This document shows positions 8,861 to 18,166 of a DNA stretch of 64,000 nucleotides, one piece after another. Source of the stretch: Paenibacillus pectinilyticus (GTDB taxonomy: Bacteria; Bacillota; Bacilli; Paenibacillales; NBRC-103111); assembly GCF_001700435.1 (NCBI RefSeq), contig NZ_LYPC01000027.1, positions 1,108,433 to 1,172,432 on the forward strand. Direction: 5' to 3'. Numbering within the stretch: the first letter of the stretch is position 1; each line of letters opens with the position of its first letter. A program made the position numbers and the translations under genes. Below the pieces are notes generated by a model. The model was not told where the DNA came from. It saw nothing but the letters and a program-made list of their open reading frames with translations, and ran no database searches.

Positions 8861-9472
8861 TCACTTACCGGAGCTTCTCAACGCGGTTTTAGCAACAGTA
8901 GGATGCCAATTGATGATTTTAATCAATTGCTCTTGCATATAGGAAGGCGAATATTTGAATTCACTTTCAATCCAATGGAAAATAAGACCGAGCAAAGCAT
9001 GAATGGAATAGATAGCAAGTAGTTCTTGATCTATCTCATGATCTTTTTCTGAATAGATTAATTCTTCTTGTGTGATTTTTTTTAATGCAGTAAACATGCT
9101 CTCTTTTAATTTGGGAAGCACATCACTTTGCGAAAGCACGGCATACATGGAAGAATTCTGGAAAAAATGTTCAAAAATCATGACTGCATTCGCTGGCAGT
9201 TCATTAATGCGAAACACTTCAACTTTTTCATAAGGAGCCCGAAAGGACTGTATGAACTTCTGAGTCAAATTGGTAATAATTTCATTTAGTAAATCTTCTT
9301 TACTTTCATAATTGGCATAGAAAGTTCCTCGATTATAATTCGCATATTCGACGATTTCGGTGATCGAAATAGCTGTAAAAGACTTCTGGGCCATAAGTGC
9401 AAGCAGCGCTTCGCTTAGGGCTATTTTGCTTCTCACGATTCGACGATCTATTTTCTTTTCAATTTCGGGCAT
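8861..9472 (-). CDS. TetR/AcrR family transcriptional regulator
   Basis: A 203-residue regulator with an N-terminal TetR helix-turn-helix (IVRSKIALSEALLALMAQKSFTAISITEI followed by NYNRGTFYANYESKEDLL) and a larger ligand-binding C-terminal half. I choose the ATG at 9472 with AAGGA ten bases upstream over a TTG eleven codons further out. It is divergent from the short-chain dehydrogenase, which it probably controls; the 186-base gap should hold both promoters. The ligand is unknown. Confidence 0.85.
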   Translation of the reverse strand: MPEIEKKIDRRIVRSKIALSEALLALMAQKSFTAISITEIVEYANYNRGTFYANYESKEDLLNEIITNLTQKFIQSFRAPYEKVEVFRINELPANAVMIFEHFFQNSSMYAVLSQSDVLPKLKESMFTALKKITQEELIYSEKDHEIDQELLAIYSIHALLGLIFHWIESEFKYSPSYMQEQLIKIINWHPTVAKTALRSSGK

Positions 9473-9658
9473 ACCGATCCATTCCTTTTTGACGATAGTG
9501 TACAAAACCGAGCATATTGTTCGTTAGCTAACAAACGACAGCTTTTTACTGATTGTAACACGTTTGCTACTTTATTATACTTCAAGTGAAAGAAGTTCTA
9601 TAGGCAATTTGCAAGGATGGACACGTACTTAAATAATTCACTACTGGAGGCTTTATAC

Positions 9659-10417
9659 ATGAAACTATCTGGAAAAGTTGCAATTGTTACTGGCGCTGCG
9701 TCAGGTATGGGAAAAGCAATCGCAGAGTTGTTCGCTGCTGAAGGTGCACAGGTTGTCGTTTCTGATCTTCGTGTTGAAGGAGCTCAAACGGTTGTAGCAG
9801 GTATTGAATCCAAGGGTGGGAAAGCCATCGCGATTGCGGCGAACGTTGCCAAAGAAGAAGATGTTCAACAACTGATTGATACGGCCGTGTCAGAATTCGG
9901 CACGGTGGATATTTTAATAAATAATGCAGGGATTATGGATAACTTTGTTCCAGCTGGCGATTTGACAGATGAGCTGTGGGATCGCGTTTTCGCTATTAAC
10001 ACAACAGGAGTAATGCGCACAACACGTAAAGTTCTTCCGATCTTCACTGAGCGAAAAAGCGGAGTCATCGTTAACATTGCTTCCGCAGGCGGCTTGAATG
10101 GTTCCAGAGCGGGTGCAGCTTATACGGCTTCCAAACATGCTGTTGTTGGATTTACAAAGAATGTTGGGTTCCAATATGCGAATCTGGGAATTCGCTGTAA
10201 TGCCATCGCACCTGGTGGTGTGAGCACGAACATAGGAACAACCATCACAGCTCCGAATCCATTTGGTATGGAAAGAGCGATGGTAGGTATGGGGTTGAAT
10301 CCACGTGCAGGTGAGCCGGAAGAAATCGCGAAAGTTGCGTTGTTCTTGGCTTCGGATGATTCAAGTTTCGTAAATGGTACAGTTGTAACAGCAGATGCTG
10401 GCTGGACAGCATACTAA
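9659..10417 (+). CDS. Short-chain dehydrogenase/reductase
   Basis: A 252-residue classical SDR. It has the Rossmann cofactor motif TGAASGMG (residues 11-18), an Asp after the second strand (SDLR, which favours NAD over NADP), the NNAG motif, and catalytic Ser with YTASK. The C-terminal VTADAGWTAY is usual. The ATG at 9659 has GGAGG eight bases away; an in-frame ATG 42 bases upstream lacks a site. The substrate cannot be told. It is divergent from a TetR gene and followed by a terminator. Confidence 0.9.
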   Translation: MKLSGKVAIVTGAASGMGKAIAELFAAEGAQVVVSDLRVEGAQTVVAGIESKGGKAIAIAANVAKEEDVQQLIDTAVSEFGTVDILINNAGIMDNFVPAGDLTDELWDRVFAINTTGVMRTTRKVLPIFTERKSGVIVNIASAGGLNGSRAGAAYTASKHAVVGFTKNVGFQYANLGIRCNAIAPGGVSTNIGTTITAPNPFGMERAMVGMGLNPRAGEPEEIAKVALFLASDDSSFVNGTVVTADAGWTAY

Positions 10418-10451
10418 GATTTCGCCTAGATTGGACAATTAAATGTGATGG

Positions 10452-10492
10452 GGCTATCTCAAAGGTTTTATGACCTAAGAGATAGCCTTTTT
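10452..10492 (+). terminator. Terminator after the SDR gene
   Basis: GGCTATCTC / GAGATAGCC stem with a run of seven Ts. Confidence 0.88.
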
Positions 10493-10608
10493 TTGTGCTT
10501 CTTCCCGGACATATCCCTCGTCCACATGCATATACTTGTACAAAGTTTTGTCAGTTGGAAGAGCTCGGAAGTGTACAAGTTCGTATATGTAGGGGGATAA
10601 CGAAACCG

Positions 10609-11802
10609 ATGAAAACCAAAGCCCAGTTCGTCCTATTATGCTGTGCCTTACTTGGAATTCTAGTTGCACCTTGGACCCAGGTAGAGGCTGCACCGCCTGG
10701 GATTCATACGAATGCCGTGGGCGCTTCCCTTGTTGATGTGGAGTCAGGGCGTATCCTTTATAGTGAAAAAGGGGACACGCCTATGCGTATAGCCAGTTTA
10801 ACAAAGATCATGACAGCCATTATTGCGATTGAGCAAGGTGACTTGAATAGCATGGTCAAAGTGAGCAAGAATGCTTTTGGTAAAGAAGGCTCCTCGATTT
10901 ATTTGAAATTGGGGGAAGAGATGAGGCTTCAAGACATGCTCTATGGCCTCATGATGCGTTCTGGTAATGATGCAGCTACCGCCATCGCTGAGCATATTGG
11001 AGGCAGCGTCGAAGGTTTCGTCTACTTGATGAATGAGAAAGCGAAGAGTCTAGGCATGGACCACTCCCATTTTACGAATCCTTCTGGGCTGGATGAAGGG
11101 GAAGGACATCGCTCTAGTCCCAATGACATGGCCAAGCTAACGGCATATGCTTTGAAAAATAGTGTGTTCGCCGATATTGTATCTACGAAGCTGAAGAAAG
11201 TTCCGAATCCGAATGAGCCATGGGATTACTCCTGGTTGAATAAAAACAAGATGCTCTCCATGTTCGATGGCGCAGATGGCGTGAAAACGGGTTATACGAA
11301 GTTGGCTAAACGCTGCTTAGTATCTTCCGCAACGCGTGACGGTCAGCAGCTTGTCGCGGTTACGTTGAATGATGGCGATGACTGGGCGGACCATGCCAGG
11401 ATGCTGCAGTATGGCTTTAAGAATTTCCCATTGCAGACGCTGGTGAAAAAAGGCGATCTCATTGAGGGGACGCCATGGGTAGCCAGTCGTACATTCAGTT
11501 ACCCACTTGCCGAGGGGGAAGCGGCGGGCTTGACACATAAAGTCAACCTAGTAGACCCAACTTCGACGGCGTATCGATTGGCTGAGCGTGGGTCGTTACA
11601 AATATTTTTGCAAAACAAGGCGATCCAAACAATTCCCATCTACGATAAAACGAATCCACTTTTACAGGCACCTACGCAAGCGACGTTTTCTTTTCAGCCA
11701 AGTGCGCCATATAAGGAAACCTTATTAACAAGGTATGGGTACATATGCAGAATGCTTGTTCAGGGGTTATTTAGCATTTCAGGTTCCATGTGGGCGGATT
11801 AA
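10609..11802 (+). CDS. dacB: D-alanyl-D-alanine carboxypeptidase (sporulation PBP5-like)
   Basis: A 397-residue low-molecular-weight penicillin-binding protein with an N-terminal signal peptide ending near VEAA. The serine peptidase triad motifs are SLTK (S63, K66), SGN (S118) and KTG (K226). The C-terminal domain after about residue 290 is the PBP5-associated region. Being directly upstream of spmA-spmB, it corresponds to dacB of Bacillus, which trims cortex peptides; dacF is the alternative name for the same family. The start at 10609 is the first ATG before the signal peptide, with AGGGGG upstream. Confidence 0.88.
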   Translation: MKTKAQFVLLCCALLGILVAPWTQVEAAPPGIHTNAVGASLVDVESGRILYSEKGDTPMRIASLTKIMTAIIAIEQGDLNSMVKVSKNAFGKEGSSIYLKLGEEMRLQDMLYGLMMRSGNDAATAIAEHIGGSVEGFVYLMNEKAKSLGMDHSHFTNPSGLDEGEGHRSSPNDMAKLTAYALKNSVFADIVSTKLKKVPNPNEPWDYSWLNKNKMLSMFDGADGVKTGYTKLAKRCLVSSATRDGQQLVAVTLNDGDDWADHARMLQYGFKNFPLQTLVKKGDLIEGTPWVASRTFSYPLAEGEAAGLTHKVNLVDPTSTAYRLAERGSLQIFLQNKAIQTIPIYDKTNPLLQAPTQATFSFQPSAPYKETLLTRYGYICRMLVQGLFSISGSMWAD

Positions 11803-11842
11803 GCAAGGAGTTGTATGCGGTCTAATGAAGGAGAGCTAACCT

Positions 11843-12442
11843 ATGGTAAATTGGATATGGTTATTTTTTATCGTCATTGGTTTTGTCGTTGCAGCGATCA
11901 ATGGTGATGTGGAATCAGTTACGAAAGCGGCGTTTGATGGCGCGAAGAATGGGGTTACGGTTTGTTTTGGCCTAATCAGTGTGTTGGTGTTCTGGATGGG
12001 AATGATGCGAATTGCTGAAGATGCGGGTATTTTAGCCAAGCTTGCCAAACTCCTGCAGCCAGCGGTCAGATTTCTTTTTCCAAGTATCCCGAAGAATCAT
12101 CCTGCGCTTGGCTATATCATGTCGAATATGAGTGCCAATATTCTAGGTTTAGGGAACGCTGCAACCCCGATGGGGATTAAAGCCATGCAAGAACTGCAGA
12201 AATTGAACGCCAATAAAGATGAGGCGAGTACCGCCATGTGCACGCTCCTAGCGCTCAATACCTCGAGTATCACGCTCATTCCGACTACTCTTATTGCAAT
12301 ACGGATGAATTTTAATTCCATGAATCCGGCTGAAATTGTAGGAACAACACTCATCGCAACGATGATTTCCACGACCGCTGCTATTTTCGTGGATCGATGG
12401 TATCGAAGGTCGCGGTCACCCATTCCGCCGCTGAAAGGATGA
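11843..12442 (+). CDS. spmA: Spore maturation protein A
   Basis: A 199-residue membrane protein of the nucleoside-recognition (Gate) family, needed with SpmB for spore core dehydration. It shows FDGAKNGVTVCFGLI, the conserved NMSANILGLGNAATPMGIKAM and LNTSSITLIPTT. The ATG follows AAGGAG. It lies 40 bases after dacB and 6 before spmB, the same cluster as in Bacillus. Confidence 0.94.
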   Translation: MVNWIWLFFIVIGFVVAAINGDVESVTKAAFDGAKNGVTVCFGLISVLVFWMGMMRIAEDAGILAKLAKLLQPAVRFLFPSIPKNHPALGYIMSNMSANILGLGNAATPMGIKAMQELQKLNANKDEASTAMCTLLALNTSSITLIPTTLIAIRMNFNSMNPAEIVGTTLIATMISTTAAIFVDRWYRRSRSPIPPLKG

Positions 12443-12448
12443 TCCTGC

Positions 12449-12982
12449 ATGTACGCACTCGTTTCCCTCATTTCGGCCTGGGCAATTCCAATAATGATTG
12501 TTTTCATCCCTTTATACGCGGCCTATCGGAAAGTTCCCGTCTATGAATCCTTTGTAGAGGGAGCGAAGGAAGGCTTTGATACAGCGATCAAAATTATTCC
12601 GCATCTCGTCGGCATGATGGTTGCGATCTCGGTGTTTCGAGCCTCAGGTGCGATGGACATGCTAATCGGCTGGATGCGGCCTTTCTTTGAAAGTATCGGC
12701 GTGCCGACAGAAGTGCTGCCTTTGGCCATATTGCGCCCGATAACGGGTGCGGGTTCATTGGCTTTTACAACTGATCTCATTGAGCAATTCGGACCTGATT
12801 CCATGATCGGACGTATCGCATCAACCGTACAAGGGAGTACAGATACGACCCTGTATGTGATAACTGTTTATTTTGGCGCTATCGGTATTCGAAAAGCAGG
12901 TTATGCGCTCAAGGTCGGTCTCATTTCGGATGCAGTTGGATTCATTGCTTCGCTCGTTATTTGCTATTTGGTATTCTCTTAA
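12449..12982 (+). CDS. spmB: Spore maturation protein B
   Basis: A 177-residue polytopic membrane protein, partner of SpmA. Recognisable segments are FVEGAKEGFDTAIKIIPHLVGMMVAI, RPITGAGSLAF and IASTVQGSTDTTLYVITVYFG. It closes the dacB-spmA-spmB operon. The transported or sensed molecule is not established for this pair. Confidence 0.94.
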   Translation: MYALVSLISAWAIPIMIVFIPLYAAYRKVPVYESFVEGAKEGFDTAIKIIPHLVGMMVAISVFRASGAMDMLIGWMRPFFESIGVPTEVLPLAILRPITGAGSLAFTTDLIEQFGPDSMIGRIASTVQGSTDTTLYVITVYFGAIGIRKAGYALKVGLISDAVGFIASLVICYLVFS

Positions 12983-13085
12983 TGTGAAATCGTCATTAAT
13001 TTGTCACCTTCTGTCAGCTAATCTGGGTTGCCGCTTGAGATTTACACCTAACTCCGTTATCATTAACGTGAGGTGAAAGCGGATA

Positions 13086-13832
13086 ATGGAAAGACTGCAA
13101 AAAGTATTGGCCGAAGCGGGTATCGCATCCCGCCGGAAATGTGAAGAAATCATCACAGCGGGACGCGTGCAAGTGAACGGTGAAGTCGTCACAACGCTGG
13201 GTGTGAAAGTGAATACAGAAGAAGATGAAATTAGGGTAGATGGACGTGCGATAGGTCAGCAGAAGAAGATCTATGTCATTTTAAATAAGCCCAAAGGTGT
13301 CATCACAAGTGCAACAGATCCAGAGGGGCGTAAAGTTGTTACAGACTTCCTACCGGGCATTCGTGAAAGAGTTTACCCTGTGGGTCGTTTGGATTATGAT
13401 ACAGAAGGCCTGCTTCTGCTTACGAATGATGGTGAATTTGCACATCTGCTCACGCATCCGAAGCACCATGTTCCTAAGACGTATCAAGCGACAGTTAAAG
13501 GGGTTCCGCACGGCACGTTATTAGACAAGCTAAAAATGGGCATACAATTAGAAGACGGGATGACAGCTCCTGCTGAGGTTGAGTATGCGGACGTGAACAT
13601 GGAGAAGAATGAGTCCATCATTCAGATCACGATCTATGAAGGAAGGAACCGCCAAGTCAGACGGATGTTTGAGGCGATTTCATTTCCTGTTATCAAATTA
13701 AAGCGGATTAAATTCGGTCCAATCTTCTTAACGGGTCTGCCAAGAGCAAAGTATCGTCACTTGACGCCGAAAGAGGTTGAAGAGCTTAGGAACGAAGCTC
13801 TAAGGACACATAACGTTCAAAAAGGCCAATAA
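13086..13832 (+). CDS. rluB: Ribosomal large-subunit pseudouridine synthase
   Basis: A 248-residue RsuA/RluB family enzyme that converts a specific uridine of 23S rRNA to pseudouridine. It has an N-terminal S4 RNA-binding domain (MERLQKVLAEAGIASRRKCEE) and the catalytic motif GRLDYDTEGLLLLTNDG with the nucleophilic Asp. The later NRQVRRMFEA is also diagnostic. GTGAGGTGAAAG lies upstream. In Bacillus and relatives this gene stands directly before resABCDE, as it does here. Confidence 0.94.
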   Translation: MERLQKVLAEAGIASRRKCEEIITAGRVQVNGEVVTTLGVKVNTEEDEIRVDGRAIGQQKKIYVILNKPKGVITSATDPEGRKVVTDFLPGIRERVYPVGRLDYDTEGLLLLTNDGEFAHLLTHPKHHVPKTYQATVKGVPHGTLLDKLKMGIQLEDGMTAPAEVEYADVNMEKNESIIQITIYEGRNRQVRRMFEAISFPVIKLKRIKFGPIFLTGLPRAKYRHLTPKEVEELRNEALRTHNVQKGQ

Positions 13833-13848
13833 GAATTGGCCTTCTTTT
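13822..13848 (+). terminator. Terminator overlapping the end of rluB
   Basis: AAGGCCAAT / AATTGGCCTT stem with TCTTTT; the rluB stop lies in the loop. Confidence 0.8.
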
Positions 13849-13915
13849 CGTTATAATAAGGGTATAATTCGATATGAAAATACTAACATTGTCGAAAAAG
13901 CGAAGGTGATTAACA

Positions 13916-14449
13916 ATGGGTCGTAATAAGAAGTGGGTACAGATTGGGATATTTACAATCGTGCTTATTATTGGCGTGTTTACGATTATTACCAATTTGT
14001 CAGCATCAGCCAGCAAGAAATATCCACAAGAAGGTGACAAAGCGACGAACTTCTCTTTGATCGGTCTAGATGGTAAGACACATGAACTATCTGAGTACAA
14101 AGGGAAACCGGTTCTAGTGAATTTCTGGGGTACGTTTTGTCCACCCTGTAAAGAAGAAATGCCTGATCTGCAGAAAATGTATGATAAGTATAAGGCTCAG
14201 GGCGTTGTCTTCTTAGAAGTCAATGTGGATAAGAATAAAGTAACGGTGCAAGGCTTCATGGACCAATACAAGCTCAATATGCCAGTTCTGCTAGATGCGA
14301 ACGAAGTGGTGCGCAAAACGTATGGGGTGATGGATTACCCGACCACATTCTTTATTGGCGCAGATGGCAAGATTGCTGTGAAGAAGATTGGTCAGATGGA
14401 AGAATCTTTCATTGATACAACATTAGCTAACTTGGTTACCAAATCGTAA
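13916..14449 (+). CDS. resA: Thiol-disulfide oxidoreductase ResA
   Basis: A 177-residue extracytoplasmic thioredoxin-like protein held by one N-terminal membrane helix (about residues 8-30). It keeps apocytochrome c haem-binding cysteines reduced. The active site is WGTFCPPCKEE (C75, C78); Bacillus ResA has CEPC, so this is a CPPC version. The cis-Pro region YPTTFFIG is present. First gene of resABC, downstream of rluB. A TATAAT box lies at 13863-13868. Confidence 0.93.
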   Translation: MGRNKKWVQIGIFTIVLIIGVFTIITNLSASASKKYPQEGDKATNFSLIGLDGKTHELSEYKGKPVLVNFWGTFCPPCKEEMPDLQKMYDKYKAQGVVFLEVNVDKNKVTVQGFMDQYKLNMPVLLDANEVVRKTYGVMDYPTTFFIGADGKIAVKKIGQMEESFIDTTLANLVTKS

Positions 14450-14497
14450 TCGACAATCGTACTTGCCTGCGTGCGCAACGTTTTTTAGGAGGTCATC

Positions 14498-16159
14498 ATG
14501 TTCTACAATACCAAATGCGATTGCGGGCATCAGAACCCCACAGGCACTACCCTGTGTGAATCATGTGGCAATCCGCTAATTGATGCTGATGGCAGAGATA
14601 TTTTGGAGATGCGCTATGACGGGATGGCTCGGCGCTCCCAGAAAACGAATCCATCTCTGCTTGATAAAGTCTGGAACTTCTTCTCCTCGGTCAAAATAGC
14701 GGTATGGATTATTTTTATCACACTGCTTGCTTCCGCTGTAGGAACGATTTTTCCACAAGAGAATACCTTTCTGGATATGGAACCTTCCCAATATTATGCC
14801 GATAATTACGGTACATTGGGAAAAATTTATTACACGCTTGGCTTATCACACACCTTTAGCTCCTGGTGGTTCATTACGTTATTATTCATGATCGGGACTT
14901 CGCTCGTTATTTGCAGCTTAGACCGTGTGTTACCGCTTTATCGGGCATTAAGCAAGCAACAAATTCGCAAGCATCTTAATTTTCTCGTGAGGCAAAATGT
15001 GACACTTGTCGCTGATCTGCCAGCAAATACCGATGAGGTTGCCTGGACGAATCAGTTAGGCGCACTTCTGCGCAAAAAAAATTATCGCGTACATACAGAT
15101 GGTTCAGCGTTGCTTGCTGAGAAATATCGCTTTAGCCGCTGGGGTCCCTATATTAATCACATTGGACTCATTATTTTCTTGATCGGCGTGCTGATGCGCA
15201 GCATTCCTGGTTGGCACATGGATCAGTACATGGGCATCCTGGAAGGTGAAACCAAGCCAATTCCACATACGTCCTATTTTATTAAAAACGAGAAATTTAC
15301 CTTGACCCTTTATGATGATAAGGATCTTCCTGAAAGCATTAAGGCAAAAGGGCAAATCGTTCCCAAGACGTATGAGACACAAGCGGTCTTATATCATTGC
15401 ACGGCGAATTGCGATGACACGTCTGGTGCGCCTGTATTGGAAGAAGTGGATAAATCCGATATTACAGTGAATCATCCGTTGGATTATAAAGGACTTCAAG
15501 CCTACCAGTTTGATTACAAAGCGACACCGCTTCTGATTTCAGTTAAACCAACGCTGAGTAATCCGGTTACAGGTGAGAGCTACGGCAGTTTTGATTTACC
15601 GATGAATAATCCGAAGGATTCCTACCAAGTTGGGCCTTATAAGCTTACGTTGAAAGGATTTTTCCCGGAGTTCGGGTTAGAGAATGGTCAACCGATCTCG
15701 AAATCGAATGATCCAAAAGCACCTGCTTTTATTTTTAGTATTACAGGCCCAGGACTTGCAGACAAAGGTGAACCGTATCTGTATTTCCCACGGCAAATTG
15801 ATAAAGAAACTTTCTCGCAGGATACGATCAACGGTGCAATCAGCCAGAAGTTGAAGATTGCTGTAGGCTCGATGGAAGGCGTTCAATTCGCGAACTATAC
15901 GACGTATCTGAACATTCGTGTGGATAAGGCAATGCCGTATATCTGGGTTGGCGCCGCGATCTTTATGATCGGTGTCATTATGGGCTTCTATTGGCAGCAC
16001 CGCCGGATATGGATTCGCATTGATGCTGGCAAGCTAACGCTTGGCGGGCATACCAACAAGAACTACTTTGGCCTTCGTAATGAAGTGGCTGCAGCATTAA
16101 ATAAGAATGGCTTCGACGTTTCACCGAAAATATTAGCAAATGGAGGCAACCAGGGGTGA
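14498..16159 (+). CDS. resB: Cytochrome c biogenesis protein ResB
   Basis: A 553-residue membrane protein that with ResC forms the system II haem-delivery and ligation complex. It has several membrane helices (WNFFSSVKIAVWIIFITLLAS, WWFITLLFMIGTSLVICSLDR, GPYINHIGLIIFLIGVLMR, a final one near YIWVGAAIFMIGVIMG) and a large extracytoplasmic domain. An N-terminal zinc-ribbon-like segment, CDCGHQNPTGTTLCESCG, precedes the first helix. It overlaps resC by four bases. AGGAGGTC precedes the ATG. Confidence 0.94.
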   Translation: MFYNTKCDCGHQNPTGTTLCESCGNPLIDADGRDILEMRYDGMARRSQKTNPSLLDKVWNFFSSVKIAVWIIFITLLASAVGTIFPQENTFLDMEPSQYYADNYGTLGKIYYTLGLSHTFSSWWFITLLFMIGTSLVICSLDRVLPLYRALSKQQIRKHLNFLVRQNVTLVADLPANTDEVAWTNQLGALLRKKNYRVHTDGSALLAEKYRFSRWGPYINHIGLIIFLIGVLMRSIPGWHMDQYMGILEGETKPIPHTSYFIKNEKFTLTLYDDKDLPESIKAKGQIVPKTYETQAVLYHCTANCDDTSGAPVLEEVDKSDITVNHPLDYKGLQAYQFDYKATPLLISVKPTLSNPVTGESYGSFDLPMNNPKDSYQVGPYKLTLKGFFPEFGLENGQPISKSNDPKAPAFIFSITGPGLADKGEPYLYFPRQIDKETFSQDTINGAISQKLKIAVGSMEGVQFANYTTYLNIRVDKAMPYIWVGAAIFMIGVIMGFYWQHRRIWIRIDAGKLTLGGHTNKNYFGLRNEVAAALNKNGFDVSPKILANGGNQG

Positions 16160-17415
16160 ATGTAAACTCTGTCAGCAGTACCTTTTTACTTATTGCATTT
16201 TTCGTATATTTGCTCGCATTCTTTCTGTTCGTCCTCTCGATTACAGGTAAAAGATGGAGCAATCGAGATCCAGAGCAGCATACGAAGCAATGGGGCTTTG
16301 TAGCGTTCCTGACCTCAGTCGCCGGCTTTGCATGCCATGTGACATTCTTCTTCACAAGATGGACAGAAGGAGGTCATATTCCTACTTCCAATATGTATGA
16401 ATTCATGACCTTTTTAGGGATGATGATCATGTGTGCGTTCTTGGTCGTATATCTCATTTATCGTACACCAGTTCTAGGTGTTTTCGCTTTACCGATCGGC
16501 TTTATCATTATTGCTTATGCCTCTGTTTTTCCAAGTGAAGTACAGCCGTTAATTCCTGCGTTGCAAAGCTATTGGCTTAAAATTCACGTCACGACAGCCG
16601 CAACTGGAGAAGCATTCTTCGGTGTTGGTTTTGCCGGCGGGTTAATGTACTTACTTCGCGCAGTAGATTACAAAGGCAAGACGAAGGTTGATAAACGTGA
16701 ACAAAGAGGTGTCGAACTAACACTGTTCTTCATTTTCATGCTAGTCGCCTTTATCGCATCGATTTTCACATTCAATGGATCTGGATATAAAGCCGTGTTT
16801 TCCAAAGATGCCATCGTGACGAATACACAAGGGGTTCAGGAAACGAACCATACGACTGAAACGTATGTCTTGCCGCCATTTGTTGGTCCGCACGGCATGA
16901 AGGTTGATAGTATGAAACCTTTCCTAGGCATGTCAGAGCCGCTATTCTCAGCTCCATCATGGATGGAAGGTGCAAGTGCTGGACGGAAGTTGAATACAGT
17001 CATTTGGTCCATTCTAGGCGGTCTTATCTTGTACGGACTTGCACGCCTTGTTGCCCGTAAGCCAATCGGGGCGGCAATTGGACCAATTGTCAAAGGAATG
17101 GATCCGGAGGATCTGGATGAGATCAGTTACCGTGCCATTGCGATCGGGTATCCAATTTTCACCTTAGGTGCACTGATATTTGCCATGATTTGGGCGCAAG
17201 AGGCTTGGGGCCGATTCTGGGGATGGGATCCGAAAGAAGTATGGGCTTTGATCACATGGTTGTTCTACGCCGTGTTCCTGCATCTTCGTCTATCCAAAGG
17301 TTGGCAAGGTAAGAAATCCGCTTGGTTAACAGTAATCGGCTTTATCGTGGTTATGTTTACGTTAGTCGGTGTAAACTTAGTTATTGCTGGACTTCACTCC
17401 TATGCCGGAGTTTAA
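16156..17415 (+). CDS. resC: Cytochrome c biogenesis protein ResC (CcsA family)
   Basis: A 419-residue polytopic protein of the CcsA/CcmC/CcmF family. The tryptophan-rich haem-handling motif is WGRFWGWDPKEVWALITW, flanked by conserved His in the helices (for example AGLHSYAGV at the C terminus). The GTG start overlaps the resB stop, so translation is coupled. Residues around 210-270 form an extracytoplasmic loop longer than in minimal CcsA proteins. Confidence 0.93.
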   Translation: MNVNSVSSTFLLIAFFVYLLAFFLFVLSITGKRWSNRDPEQHTKQWGFVAFLTSVAGFACHVTFFFTRWTEGGHIPTSNMYEFMTFLGMMIMCAFLVVYLIYRTPVLGVFALPIGFIIIAYASVFPSEVQPLIPALQSYWLKIHVTTAATGEAFFGVGFAGGLMYLLRAVDYKGKTKVDKREQRGVELTLFFIFMLVAFIASIFTFNGSGYKAVFSKDAIVTNTQGVQETNHTTETYVLPPFVGPHGMKVDSMKPFLGMSEPLFSAPSWMEGASAGRKLNTVIWSILGGLILYGLARLVARKPIGAAIGPIVKGMDPEDLDEISYRAIAIGYPIFTLGALIFAMIWAQEAWGRFWGWDPKEVWALITWLFYAVFLHLRLSKGWQGKKSAWLTVIGFIVVMFTLVGVNLVIAGLHSYAGV

Positions 17416-17452
17416 TATCAAATTCGAACTGTAGAGAGGAATGTGACGCTTT

Positions 17453-18166
17453 ATGGAATTGAAGCCAAGTATTCTTGTTGTCGATGATGAAGAACGTATT
17501 CGCCGCTTGCTCCGAATGTATTTGGAGAAAGAGGGCTATTTGATAGAAGAAGCTGAAGATGGGGAATCTGCGCTGCGTATGGCGACTGAAACTGACTTCG
17601 ATCTCGTCTTGCTTGACGTCATGTTGCCAGGCATTGATGGCATTGAAGTATGTGCGCGGCTTCGTCAAGTGAAGTCCACACCGGTCATCATGTTGACTGC
17701 GAAAGGCGAAGAAACGAATCGTGTCAGCGGATTTGAAGTGGGGGCGGATGATTATGTGGTGAAGCCGTTCTCGCCTCGTGAAGTTATTTATCGCGTGAAA
17801 GCAATTCTTCGTCGTTCTTCGGCAACAGCATATTTATCCAAAGATGCCAGCTCCAGCAACAACATTGTGTTCCCGAACTTGATCATTGAGCATGACGCAC
17901 ATCGCGTTACAGCCGGTGGTCAAGAAGTGGCCTTAACGCCGAAGGAATATGAATTGCTGCATTACTTGGCTGTTTCGCCGGATAAGGTTTTCTCACGCGA
18001 GGAACTGCTGAAGGATGTATGGAACTATGAGTTTTTCGGTGATTTACGTACGGTTGATACACATGTGAAACGTCTTCGTGAAAAATTAAACAAAGTATCC
18101 CCGGATGCTGCTGCGATGATTACGACGGTATGGGGTGTAGGCTACAAGCTAGAGGTGCCTAAATAA
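17453..18166 (+). CDS. resD: Response regulator ResD
   Basis: A 237-residue OmpR/PhoB-type regulator. The receiver domain has VDDEERIRR, the phosphorylated Asp at D55 in LVLLDVMLPG, and Lys in VVKPFSPRE. The C-terminal winged helix ends with RTVDTHVKRLREKL. Together with ResE it activates respiration and anaerobic genes in Bacillus; here it stands directly after resABC and one base before resE, which strongly supports the assignment. Confidence 0.93.
   Translation: MELKPSILVVDDEERIRRLLRMYLEKEGYLIEEAEDGESALRMATETDFDLVLLDVMLPGIDGIEVCARLRQVKSTPVIMLTAKGEETNRVSGFEVGADDYVVKPFSPREVIYRVKAILRRSSATAYLSKDASSSNNIVFPNLIIEHDAHRVTAGGQEVALTPKEYELLHYLAVSPDKVFSREELLKDVWNYEFFGDLRTVDTHVKRLREKLNKVSPDAAAMITTVWGVGYKLEVPK

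Noticed and set aside
8753-9022. 89-residue plus-strand frame after ytfJ
   Set aside because: It overlaps the end of ytfJ, the terminator and the 3' end of the TetR gene; a shadow frame.
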